Source: an uncultured Oscillospiraceae bacterium (lineage in GTDB: Bacteria > Bacillota > Clostridia > Oscillospirales > Ruminococcaceae). Taken from it: a DNA stretch of 15,128 nt. Every line of letters starts with the position of its first letter. The first letter of the stretch is position 1. A program made the translations under genes and the position numbers. The notes below the pieces were generated by a model, which was not told where the DNA came from, did not search any database, and was given only the letters and a program-made list of their open reading frames with translations. Shown here one piece after another: positions 5,305 to 12,301 of the stretch. Location: the NCBI GenBank assembly GCA_910579125.1, contig CAJTTH010000038.1, forward strand, positions 1 through 15,128. The letters are read 5' to 3'.

Positions 5305-7025
5305 TACTTGTTCATCATCTCGGCGATAAGCTCTTTGAGCCTTTGCACCGCGCCGTCGGGGGTGAGCTTCTCGGAGAGCGACTTGTCGCGGCTCGACAGC
5401 TCGAACACGCCCTCGTCGAGGTTTCTCGGGCTTACGACCACGCGCAGCGGAACTCCGAGCAAGTCCGCGTCGGAGAACATCACGCCCGCGCGGACGTTCC
5501 TGTCGTCGTATATGACCTCAACGCCCGCCGACTGCAAGTCCCCGTAGAGCTTGTCCGCAGCCGCCTTGACGCGCTCGTCGTCGGCACGGACGGCGCACAG
5601 GTGCACCTGCCACGGCGCTATCGCCATAGGCCATATCGGACCGTAGTCGTCGTGAGAAGCCTCGCAGACGGACGCGGCAAGTCTGCCCACGCCGATACCG
5701 TAGCAGCCCATTATCGGGGTCTGCTCCTTGCCGTCCTTGTCGAGGAACGTCATGCCCATTGACTTGGAGTACTTCGTGCCGAGCTGGAAGATATTGCCGA
5801 CCTCGATACCGCGCGAAATGCCGACCGCTTTTTCGCCGCATTCGGGGCAAACGCCGCCGTCGATTATCTTGGCGAGGTCGCGGAACTCAACGTCCGCGCA
5901 GTCGCGCTCCATATCAAGACCCGTCATGTGGAAATCGACCTTGTTCGCGCCGCAGACGAGATTGTTCGCGCCCTTGAGCGAGCTGTCGAACAGCACGGTA
6001 TGTTCGCCGTTGACTACGAGGTTCACGGGACCGATAAAGCCCGCTTGCAGACCGCATTCGTCGTCGATAACGGCGGGGCGGATATCGCAGCCGAGGCAAT
6101 TCGTGAGCTTGGTCTCGTTCACGTCCAGATCGCCGCGCAGGAATACCACCACAAAGCTGTCGTCGGTGTTTTTCTGGTAAATTACCGCCTTGAGCGACTT
6201 CTCCACAGGCGCTTTGAGGAACTCACAGACCTCCTCGATAGTGTGGCAGCCGGGAGTGTTCACCTCGGTGAGCGGCTCGGAAACGTCGTCGCGGACATTC
6301 GTAATTATGGAAGGCGCGGCTTCGACATTCGCGGTGTAGCCGCAGTGCTTACAAATCGCGATACTGTCCTCGCCGATAGGCGTGAGCAGCATAAACTCAT
6401 GCGAAACGCTGCCGCCGAAAATACCGTTGTCGGACTTCACCGAGATGACGTTCGGCGCGCCGCAGCGGCGGTAGACGTTCTCGTAAGCCTTGTGAGCGCG
6501 CTTGTAGTACTCCTCCAGGTCCTCTTGGCTTGTGTGGAACGAATACGCGTCCTTCATCGTGAACTCGCGGACGCGTATCAGACCGCCGCGCGGACGAGCC
6601 TCGTCACGGAATTTCGTCTGTATCTGATAAATCATGAACGGGTATTTCGTGTACGAGTTTGCGTACTCGCGGACGAGCTGCACCGCCGCCTCCTCGTGCG
6701 TCATACCCAGCACGAGCGGCTGTTTTCCGCGGTCGGTGAACCGCACCATTTCGCTGCCGATAGAGGTGTAGCGTCCGCTTTCCTCCCAAAGGCTCGCGGG
6801 CATAACGACGGGGAACATTACCTCCTGTCCGTCGATAGCGTCCATTTCCTCGCGGATTATCTGCTCGATCTTACGCGTTATCCTTTTCAGCGGCGGGTAG
6901 TTCGAGAATATGCCGTTCGCCACGTATTTGATGTAGCCGCCGCGCACCATAAGCGCGTGGCTGTCGATAGCGCAGTCCGAGGGGCGCTCCTTAAAGCGGT
7001 CGCCGACCAACTTGTCTAATTTCAT
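5304..7025 (-). CDS. proS: prolyl-tRNA synthetase, bacterial type
   Basis: A 573-residue class II synthetase that charges tRNA-Pro with proline in the cytoplasm. Recognised parts are the TXE loop GMTHEEAA (107-114), motif 2 KFRDEARPRGGLIRVREFTMKDAYSFH (about 138-164), and motif 3 GCYGIGVGRLA (440-450). A YbaK-like editing insertion spans roughly 250-375, and the anticodon-binding domain about 470-565 (WQVHLCAV...YDDR..RAGV.F.DADL.G.P). Length and insertion match the bacterial-type (ProS type 1) enzyme. AAGGAGGA lies before ATG 7025. It is the distal gene behind a T-box leader and is separated from the intervening methyltransferase gene by 95 nt; a weak -10-like TATACA in that gap might give it a second promoter. 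Confidence 0.97.
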   Translation of the reverse strand: MKLDKLVGDRFKERPSDCAIDSHALMVRGGYIKYVANGIFSNYPPLKRITRKIEQIIREEMDAIDGQEVMFPVVMPASLWEESGRYTSIGSEMVRFTDRGKQPLVLGMTHEEAAVQLVREYANSYTKYPFMIYQIQTKFRDEARPRGGLIRVREFTMKDAYSFHTSQEDLEEYYKRAHKAYENVYRRCGAPNVISVKSDNGIFGGSVSHEFMLLTPIGEDSIAICKHCGYTANVEAAPSIITNVRDDVSEPLTEVNTPGCHTIEEVCEFLKAPVEKSLKAVIYQKNTDDSFVVVFLRGDLDVNETKLTNCLGCDIRPAVIDDECGLQAGFIGPVNLVVNGEHTVLFDSSLKGANNLVCGANKVDFHMTGLDMERDCADVEFRDLAKIIDGGVCPECGEKAVGISRGIEVGNIFQLGTKYSKSMGMTFLDKDGKEQTPIMGCYGIGVGRLAASVCEASHDDYGPIWPMAIAPWQVHLCAVRADDERVKAAADKLYGDLQSAGVEVIYDDRNVRAGVMFSDADLLGVPLRVVVSPRNLDEGVFELSSRDKSLSEKLTPDGAVQRLKELIAEMMNK

Positions 7026-7120
7026 TTTTAGTCCTCCTTTATATTCTACCGTTGCTGCACGGTGAAAGTCTGTATAATGAATGAGCGGTAATCCGTAATT
7101 TGCGGTACTCGGGAAAGCTG

Positions 7121-7876
7121 TTATTTTTTGACCGCTACCGCAGTAAACTCTCCCGGTAATCTGTCATTTGTCCATGCGGGGTGTTCGTCAAATTTTTCTA
7201 AACAGAAGCCGCTGTTTATAACAGAATTTATTATCTCGCTGATCGTGTATTTTCGATAACTGCATTTTGGCATTTCCCTGCGGATATCATCTTCAAAGAA
7301 ACGGGCATGAGCCATTTCACCTTCAAAAATATCCGCTGAGAAATAACTCATGGCGGGCTGCTCAAAATTCAGTATATCCGATATCTTTGTAAACGGATGA
7401 AAATCGCTGCATATCAATTTTCCGCCTGTTTTCAGCAAAGAAAACATTATACGCATAAATTCATCGATGTCATGAAAATAATGTAAAATACCGCCCTCCA
7501 TAAACACCACATCAAAAAAGCCGCCGTATTTTGATGTGTCGATTTCCAATATATCACACACTTCAAAATCAATGGCAACGTTTGCGGCTTCGGCTGTTTC
7601 AAGAGCGTATCTTTTGTTGTCTTCGGAAATATCAAATACAGTTACCTGCGCTCCCAACAGAGCCAGAGGTATTGCTTTTTTACCGCAAGAGCCGCATATA
7701 TTCGCCACTTTAATTCCGTCATACGTATCAAAGTATTTCGAATATCTCCTCAGCATTCCGATCGGATCGCCGATGTTTTGTTTTGCTCTTTCGGACGGTA
7801 TTCCGCAGGTATTCACCCAAAACTCATAGGCATTATATTCCCACGCTTTTTTATTCTGTATGCTGTAATCTTCCAT
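7121..7876 (-). CDS. class I SAM-dependent methyltransferase
   Basis: A 251-residue protein with a Rossmann-type methyltransferase fold. Motif I is KVANICGSCGKKAIPLALLG (about 56-75), followed by an acidic strand end VTVFDIS (78-84, ribose-binding Asp82). Motif II region is FEVCDILEID, then FFDVVFMEGGILHYFHD and LLKTGGKLICSDFHPF. It resembles Clostridia/Bacilli methyltransferases of unknown small-molecule or macromolecule substrate. GGAGGT lies 9 nt before ATG 7876. The coding sequence is visibly richer in A/T than proS and the genes to either side. It lies between the T-box leader and proS, the place where proS would normally follow, which suggests later insertion. It would then be induced when tRNA-Pro is uncharged. 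Confidence 0.85.
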   Translation of the reverse strand: MEDYSIQNKKAWEYNAYEFWVNTCGIPSERAKQNIGDPIGMLRRYSKYFDTYDGIKVANICGSCGKKAIPLALLGAQVTVFDISEDNKRYALETAEAANVAIDFEVCDILEIDTSKYGGFFDVVFMEGGILHYFHDIDEFMRIMFSLLKTGGKLICSDFHPFTKISDILNFEQPAMSYFSADIFEGEMAHARFFEDDIRREMPKCSYRKYTISEIINSVINSGFCLEKFDEHPAWTNDRLPGEFTAVAVKK

Positions 7877-7941
7877 TTGTCCTGTACCTCCGTGAACCCG
7901 AATTGCCCGCTATGAATAACAGCTTTTGCTCGATATCCGAA

Positions 7942-7980
7942 ACACCAAAACAAAAACGCCCCTTAACATACAGTCAAGGG
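7942..7980 (-). terminator. T-box regulated terminator
   Basis: On the minus strand CCCTTGAC / GTTAAGGGG form a hairpin (about 7980-7958) followed by a T-rich tail (TTTTTGTTTT). The left arm competes with the antiterminator element just upstream, the standard arrangement in a T-box. Confidence 0.85.
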
Positions 7981-8188
7981 ACGAGTAATTAACCCGCGTT
8001 ACCACCCGAATTCGGAGAGTTTCCGCTCTTAAATCTCGTAACGGGAGAGACCGTCGCCGCTTAGTCGTGTTTTCGCGGCGCACTCCAAGACGGGTTCGGC
8101 ATGGGAAAAGAACGGCTTTCAGCAAGCGCCGTCTCTCTGGACATTTCCGTTTGCGTACTATTTCTTGTCATAGCTTTGAAATATTTAT
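7942..8188 (-). promoter_or_regulatory. T-box riboswitch, probably proline-specific
   Basis: This leader RNA senses uncharged tRNA. Read on the minus strand it has the stem I features AGTA (specifier-loop side), CCAGAGAG, GCTGAAAGC and CCGAACCCGTCTTGGAG. The conserved T-box TTCGGGTGGTAACGCGGG (about 8012-7994) binds the tRNA acceptor end, and a terminator follows. The specifier is in GAACCCGTC (8097-8089): CCC or CCG depending on register, both proline codons. This agrees with proS downstream. When tRNA-Pro lacks proline the antiterminator forms and the methyltransferase-proS transcript continues. Uncertainty lies in the exact specifier register, not in the T-box call. Confidence 0.93.
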
Positions 8189-8194
8189 GTTGTT

Positions 8195-8223
8195 ATTATA
8201 TCACAAACTTGTAAATTTGTCAA
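8195..8223 (-). promoter_or_regulatory. promoter of the T-box/proS operon
   Basis: On the minus strand TTGACA (8223-8218), a 17-bp spacer and TATAAT (8200-8195) are a perfect consensus. Transcription would begin near 8188 at the foot of the T-box leader. It is divergent from the plus-strand promoter at 8241-8269. Confidence 0.88.
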
Positions 8224-8240
8224 TACCCGCGAAAAAATTC

Positions 8241-8269
8241 TTGACAAGGATTAAAATGTATGTTATAAT
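8241..8269 (+). promoter_or_regulatory. promoter of the unknown-function gene
   Basis: TTGACA (8241-8246), 17 bp and TATAAT (8264-8269) lie about 60 nt upstream of the GGGGAGG ribosome site at 8319-8325. Confidence 0.85.
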
Positions 8270-8331
8270 GAGGGTGGAGCACCGATCATAACAAAAAACG
8301 GTCATAGAAACTGCGAAAGGGGAGGACACCC

Positions 8332-8517
8332 ATAGAAAAAAACAGCAGCGCAGCAAAACAGTCCGTTCACGTATTTGACGCGGACGGAAACGAAGTCGGT
8401 CTCACGTACCCGAAACGGGCGGCGGGACTGGTAAAAAAAGGTCGGGCACGTTATGTGAACGATCGAGAAATTCATCTTAACGCGTCCGACGTAACGAAAT
8501 TTACGGAGGAAATCAAG
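8332..8517 (+). other. in-frame N-terminal domain with apparent AUA start
   Basis: This segment is in frame with the gene at 8518-9543 and has no stop between them. It starts with ATA 6 nt after a strong ribosome site (AAGGGGAGG). It encodes EKNSSAAKQSVHVFDADGNE then VGLTYPKRAAGLVKKGRARY and VNDREIHL. The (V/T)TYPKRA.GLVKKGRA(R) motif is one I recognise from many clostridial proteins of unknown function, where it forms a short N-terminal module. No ATG or TTG exists in frame between the stop at 8305 and 8517; only CTG (8311, and within the module) and GTG 8455. Either the protein starts at AUA, or the module has been cut off by a start-codon mutation and only the shorter form is made. Confidence 0.65.
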
Positions 8518-9543
8518 ATGGATAATAACAATATAATCACCCAAAACAGCGACAGAGCAAGCCCGTATACTATGCTGTACTTTAACGCGCGCGAGTGGCA
8601 CTTCAACAAGGACTGCAAGGACAACACGGGTTCGCGCTCGTTTATGACGGGTCCCGACGGGGTGCTCACGGAGGCGTTCACGATAGGGAACTGGACGTGG
8701 AACTGGACGGAGATATGCACGAAGCAGCTTACGCTCGCGAAGAATACTCCGCATATGTTCACGTTCTGGCTGAACGGCGGCGAAAACGACCGCAACAACG
8801 AGGTCTGCCGCTTTGAGGTCGTGTTCAACAACGACCACGAGAACCGCTATACTTACAATCTGAACCGCAATTTCATACAGCCCGTAAAACGGCTCAACGG
8901 CTGGGAGCTGTACGAAATACCGTTCACCACGGGCGATAACGAGTACACCGAGCTGCGTTTCGTGGCGCAGTACGCGTATATGACGGTCATGACGGCTAAG
9001 GATAAGTTCGAGTACGCGGATATTCCCGATACCGTGGACGAGTTCGCTGACGAGAGACCGCAGCGTCACAATATCGTGTTCCAGGACGGCTGGCCGACCA
9101 ATAATTGGTACAGCACGAAAAATCTACGCGCGGCAAAGGAAAAGCGAGAACGCGAGGACACTCAGAACGGCGGCAATGTTCAGCCCGACAAACGCGACCT
9201 CAGCGGCACAATGACGGGAATGACGAGCGCGTTCAACGGACTGGCGGGAGCTATGGACGCGGTGAACGGAACGCTTTCGGGAGTTTCGCAGATGGTCGAG
9301 GGCAGCATAAAAAGCGCCTGCGATATGCTTCGGCAAAGGATAACCACATCGGCGGTTCAGGTCGGTGCGAACAATCCCGACGAACTTGCGGAAACGGTGT
9401 GCGAGGAGTTCAGCGACAGAATAAGCGACGCGATAAACGATAATATCTCCGCTATGACGGATCAGGTGGAGTCGCTGCTCGAGGACGTTCAGAGCACGCT
9501 CGAGGATCTCCGCGATACCGTGGAGGAGCTTAACGAGGACTGA
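8518..9543 (+). CDS. protein of unknown function, beta-rich domain plus helical tail
   Basis: 341 residues from ATG 8518, which has GGAGG 8 nt upstream; 403 if read from the AUA at 8332. I do not recognise the main domain. It is rich in aromatic residues and alternating strands (REWHFNKDC, NWTWNWTEICTKQL, PHMFTFWLNGG, CRFEVVFNNDHENRYTYNL, WELYEIPFTTGDNEYTELRFVAQY), which suggests a beta-sandwich. A charged linker (KEKREREDTQNGG) leads to a helical C-terminal region with small-residue repeats and an acidic coiled-coil-like end (ISAMTDQVESLLEDVQSTLE...). No signal peptide or membrane segment is seen, so it is probably cytoplasmic. It lies just before the YdjI-like SPFH gene but ends at its own terminator. 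A shared role is possible but unproven. Confidence 0.8.
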   Translation: MDNNNIITQNSDRASPYTMLYFNAREWHFNKDCKDNTGSRSFMTGPDGVLTEAFTIGNWTWNWTEICTKQLTLAKNTPHMFTFWLNGGENDRNNEVCRFEVVFNNDHENRYTYNLNRNFIQPVKRLNGWELYEIPFTTGDNEYTELRFVAQYAYMTVMTAKDKFEYADIPDTVDEFADERPQRHNIVFQDGWPTNNWYSTKNLRAAKEKREREDTQNGGNVQPDKRDLSGTMTGMTSAFNGLAGAMDAVNGTLSGVSQMVEGSIKSACDMLRQRITTSAVQVGANNPDELAETVCEEFSDRISDAINDNISAMTDQVESLLEDVQSTLEDLRDTVEELNED

Positions 9544-9582
9544 ACGCAAACGGGTGATATCCGTCTTAATTAAATAATTACG

Positions 9583-9616
9583 GAGCGGAGAGCATGGCTT
9601 TCCGCTCTTGTTTTTC
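9583..9616 (+). terminator. terminator after the unknown-function gene
   Basis: The stem GAGCGGAGAGC / GCTTTCCGCTC (9583-9593 with 9597-9607) has one G-T pairing and a 3-nt loop, followed by TTGTTTTT. Confidence 0.8.
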
Positions 9617-9619
9617 CTC

Positions 9620-9648
9620 TTGACAACGGCGCGGAGATGTTGTATAAT
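9620..9648 (+). promoter_or_regulatory. promoter of the zinc-ribbon SPFH gene
   Basis: TTGACA (9620-9625), a 17-bp spacer and TATAAT (9643-9648) are a perfect consensus. It predicts a leader of about 270 nt before ATG 9928, which contains the repeats described next. Confidence 0.87.
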
Positions 9649-9722
9649 GTAAGTAATAACTTTGGAAACAGCAAGGCGGCTTTGCTTGTTAAGCTGAAAG
9701 GCGACCTACCGTTGCGCGATTT

Positions 9723-9788
9723 TAGCTGTAAAGCGAAAAAACGACCAATCCGTCACGCAGCATAGCCGTAAAGCGAAAAAGCGACCAA
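9723..9788 (+). repeat. 26-bp direct repeat in the SPFH leader
   Basis: TAG(C)(T/C)GTAAAGCGAAAAA(A/G)CGACCAA occurs at 9723-9748 and again at 9763-9788, 40 bp apart, with two differences. It lies between the promoter and the structured unit in the same leader. Function unknown; only two copies, so it is not a CRISPR array. Confidence 0.75.
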
Positions 9789-9801
9789 CAGTTGCCGCAG
9801 C

Positions 9802-9908
9802 GGCAAAAGTCGCAAGCAAGCTGCCTTGTGCAGCGTAGGGAGCGAAGCGACCGCAGCGGAGCAAGGCGGCTTGGCTAGTGAGCGAAGCGAACGGTGCGAG
9901 CTTTTGCC
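9802..9908 (+). repeat. third copy of the structured leader unit
   Basis: It is bounded by GGCAAAAGTCGCA (9802-9814) and TGCGAGCTTTTGCC (9895-9908), which pair. The inner arms 9818-9828 and 9862-9872 pair around a 33-nt loop of (A)GCGAAGCGA-type sequence. It is the reverse complement of the unit core at 2460-2571. It ends 19 nt before ATG 9928, so it is transcribed as the last part of the 5' leader. Relative to its downstream gene it has the same orientation as the units before the SdpI array. Confidence 0.75.
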
Positions 9909-9927
9909 ATTGAGATAAGGAGTAAAT

Positions 9928-11259
9928 ATGGGACTTTTGAAGGCGGGAATAGGCGCCGTATCGGGCGCATTGGCGGATTCTTGGAGAGATTATTTTTATT
10001 GTGACGCGTTAAGCTCGGAGATACTGGCGGCGCGCGGATGGAAGCGCGTCGGCGGCAAATCGTCGAACACGAAGGGGAGCGATAACGTAATATCGAACGG
10101 GTCGATAATCAACGTGAACGAGGGACAGTGCGTGCTGATAATCGACGGCGGCAAGGTCGCGGAGGTGTGCGCCGAGCCGGGCGAGTTCGTGTATGATACG
10201 TCTTCCGAGCCGAGTATATTCTACGGCGACCTCGGGGAGAGCATTAAGGCGACGTTTAATTCGATAGGGAAGCGGTTCGCGTTCGGCGGCGAAGCTCCCA
10301 AGGATCAGCGCGTTTATTTTATCAACACCAAGGAGATAATGGGCAACCGCTTCGGAACGGCAACGCCTATCCCGTTCCGCGTGGTTGACAGGAATATCGG
10401 GCTTGACGTGGACGTTTCGCTGCGCTGCAACGGCGAGTATTCGTACAGGATTACGAACCCCGTGCTGTTTTTCAGCAACGTGTGCGGAAATTTCGGCGAT
10501 ACATACCCCAAGCGCACTATGGACAGTATGCTCAAGACGGAGATAGTTACGGCGCTCCAGCCCGCGCTCGGGAAAATCTCGGATACGGGCGTGCGTCCGA
10601 GTATGCTGCCGTCGCATACTATGGAGATATGCGACGCGCTCAACGAGATACTTTCCAAGAAGTGGGGCGAGCTGCGCGGTATGGCGGTAAGCTCGTTCAA
10701 TATGAACCCGCCGTCGCTTTCGGCAGAGGACGAGGCGCTCATCAAGGACTTGCAGAAGACCGCCGTAATGCGCGACCCGGGAATGGCGGCGGCGCACCTC
10801 ACACAGGCTCAGGGCGAGGCTATGAAGACCGCCGCGGGTAATTCGGGCGGCGCAATGGTCGGCTTTATGGGAATGAATATGGCGCAGCAGCAGGGCGGTA
10901 TCAACGCGGGAAATCTGTATAATATGGCGGCGCAGCAGAACGCACGGGCAGCGGCTGCTCCCGCTCCGCAGACGGCGGCGGTTCAGTCGGCGGGCTGGAC
11001 TTGCTCATGCGGACAGACGAACACGGGGAAATTCTGCACATCGTGCGGCTCGAAAAAGCCCGAGAACGCCGACGGCTGGACTTGCTCGTGCGGCGCGCTC
11101 AACAAGGGGAAGTTCTGCATGGAGTGCGGAAAGCCCAAGCCCGCGGGAATGCCGCTCTACAGGTGCGACAAGTGCGGTTGGGAGCCCGACGACCCCGCCA
11201 AGCCCCCGAAGTTCTGCCCCGAGTGCGGAGACCCGTTCGACGCGAACGATATCATATGA
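9928..11259 (+). CDS. YdjI-like SPFH protein with three C-terminal zinc ribbons
   Basis: A 443-residue protein of the YdjI ('virion core protein'-like) SPFH family. The N-terminus MGLLKAGIGAVSGALADSWRDYFYCDAL is typical. The SPFH region runs to about 275, including IINVNEGQCVLIIDGGKV, PGEFVYDTSSEPSIF, KDQRVYFINTKEIMGNRFGT and LSKKWGELRGMAVSSF. An Ala/Gln/Gly/Met-rich linker (285-350) follows. Three zinc-binding modules come last: CSCG...CTSCG (356-378), CSCG...CMECG (383-403) and CDKCG...CPECG (411-437). In Bacillus, YdjI belongs to a membrane-stress system and recruits PspA with YdjG/YdjH; no such partners are visible here. No membrane segment is seen, so it should bind membranes peripherally. 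AAGGAG lies 5 nt before the ATG. Confidence 0.9.
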   Translation: MGLLKAGIGAVSGALADSWRDYFYCDALSSEILAARGWKRVGGKSSNTKGSDNVISNGSIINVNEGQCVLIIDGGKVAEVCAEPGEFVYDTSSEPSIFYGDLGESIKATFNSIGKRFAFGGEAPKDQRVYFINTKEIMGNRFGTATPIPFRVVDRNIGLDVDVSLRCNGEYSYRITNPVLFFSNVCGNFGDTYPKRTMDSMLKTEIVTALQPALGKISDTGVRPSMLPSHTMEICDALNEILSKKWGELRGMAVSSFNMNPPSLSAEDEALIKDLQKTAVMRDPGMAAAHLTQAQGEAMKTAAGNSGGAMVGFMGMNMAQQQGGINAGNLYNMAAQQNARAAAAPAPQTAAVQSAGWTCSCGQTNTGKFCTSCGSKKPENADGWTCSCGALNKGKFCMECGKPKPAGMPLYRCDKCGWEPDDPAKPPKFCPECGDPFDANDII

Positions 11260-11278
11260 TTTAATGTTGAATAATTTA

Positions 11279-11307
11279 AGCGGAGACTTTGCGGTCTCCG
11301 CTTTTTT
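11279..11307 (+). terminator. terminator after the zinc-ribbon SPFH gene
   Basis: The stem AGCGGAGAC / GTCTCCGCT, with a short loop containing TTTGCG, is followed by six T residues. Confidence 0.88.
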
Positions 11308-11437
11308 CGCGTTCCGTGCGTTTTTGTTTTCGGGGAACGTCCTTTCTTGAAAGTGTGCGGTTTTTTGCAGTTGTTCACATGGTACTCTTATAGGTGCAAA
11401 AAGGTGAAGCTCACCGAGACACGAAAGGAGTATCACA

Positions 11438-12163
11438 ATGACGACAGATGGATTTGTAAAGCTGCCGAGGACTATGCTGGAATGGGGGTGGCTCGACGAC
11501 GGAAACACGCTCAAGGTGTATTTGGTGCTGCTGCTCTCCGCAAACTGGAAGGATACGGAGTGGCACGGCATCAAGCTGAAACGCGGACAGCTTATCTCAA
11601 GTTATCCGACGCTTGCGGAGAAGTGTTCGCTGAGCGTTCAGGAAATCAGAACGGCGTTCAGCCATTTGAAATCAACAGGCGATATAACAGTCAAAACGAC
11701 CTCGAAATTCAGTATTGTTACCGTAAATAATTACGATATTCCCGATGGTTTGGCGGACAAATCAACAGTCAATCAACAAACGGGGAACAGTCAGGCAGCA
11801 GTCAAGCAGCAAGCTGTCAACAGACAATCAACAACAGCAGAAGAAAGGAAAGAAGAAAAAGAAATAAAAGAAAAACAAGAAAGGGAAGAAGCGGCTGCGC
11901 CGCCCGCTCCCGTTAATTCCTCTAAATCCTTTAATTCGGCTGTTACGAGAGCCGACCTCGCCGACAAATACGGAGAGGAGAACGTTCTGCTGTACGAGTG
12001 CAAATACGACAGCTGGGCGGCTAAAAAGGGTATCACTGACTTTTCGAATATGTACGGGGTCATCGCGAAATGGCTCGCCGAGGACGGCATTGCAAAGCCG
12101 CACAGCTCGTTCGCCATGGACGATGTCATGAGGAAAATAATCGGACGCTACAAGTCGGATTAG
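11438..12163 (+). CDS. phage-type replisome organiser / DnaD-like initiator protein
   Basis: A 241-residue protein. Residues 1-105 form a winged-helix domain of the kind found at the N-terminus of phage replisome organisers: FVKLPRTMLEWGWLDDG, TLKVYLVLLLSANWKD, IKLKRGQLISSYPTLAEKC, SLSVQEIRTAFSHLKSTGDI and FSIVTVNNYD. Residues 110-155 are a low-complexity Gln/Asn then Lys/Glu linker. The C-terminal part (165-241) contains CKYDSWAAKKGITDFSNMYGVIAKWL, reminiscent of replication-loader partners but not assignable with confidence. By family it would bind origin DNA and help load helicase. AAAGGAG lies 7 nt before the ATG. No other replication or phage gene is next to it, so it is an orphan, possibly left by a departed element. 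Confidence 0.75.
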   Translation: MTTDGFVKLPRTMLEWGWLDDGNTLKVYLVLLLSANWKDTEWHGIKLKRGQLISSYPTLAEKCSLSVQEIRTAFSHLKSTGDITVKTTSKFSIVTVNNYDIPDGLADKSTVNQQTGNSQAAVKQQAVNRQSTTAEERKEEKEIKEKQEREEAAAPPAPVNSSKSFNSAVTRADLADKYGEENVLLYECKYDSWAAKKGITDFSNMYGVIAKWLAEDGIAKPHSSFAMDDVMRKIIGRYKSD

Positions 12164-12193
12164 CAGTCATTTGCAGTTGAATTTGCGGCATAA

Positions 12194-12245
12194 TATAGGC
12201 AGCACCGCACAAAGACCGCCTTACGGCTTTGTACGGTGTCGCCTG
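12194..12245. mobile_element. short degenerate copy of the MITE, upstream of asnB
   Basis: The left arm TATAGGCAGCACCGCACAAA resembles the left end of the element at 52 (TATAGGCAATACCGCACAAT). The right arm ends GTACGGTGTCGCCT. The two arms pair imperfectly into a ~50-bp hairpin. Only the ends remain, so it is an internally deleted relative. It lies between the replisome-organiser stop and the asnB ribosome site and could influence the asnB leader, but it lacks a T-run and is not a standard terminator. Confidence 0.65.
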
Positions 12246-12301
12246 AATTCACCGAAATAAACAAATGTGCATATACTGGACTACGAAAGGAGCGATTTTT
12301 T

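Noticed and set aside
5928..7019. Long plus-strand open frame opposite proS (and similar frames opposite other genes)
   Set aside because: It mirrors codon use of a clear synthetase gene and encodes an arginine/valine-rich product with no family features.
8455..8517. GTG 8455 as the start of the unknown-function gene
   Set aside because: It falls inside the conserved KKGRARYV module and has a poor ribosome site; AUA 8332 or ATG 8518 are both better supported.
8302..9069. 255-codon minus-strand open frame opposite the unknown-function gene
   Set aside because: The plus strand has promoter, ribosome sites and terminator; the opposite frame shows none and overlaps the promoter-proximal leader.
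9723..9788. Possible CRISPR array
   Set aside because: Only two imperfect repeats with one 14-bp gap and no cas genes in the window.
11340..11437. Promoter or DnaA-box-like motif (TTGTTCACA) before the replisome organiser
   Set aside because: A single near match and weak -35/-10 candidates are not enough to call an origin or promoter.
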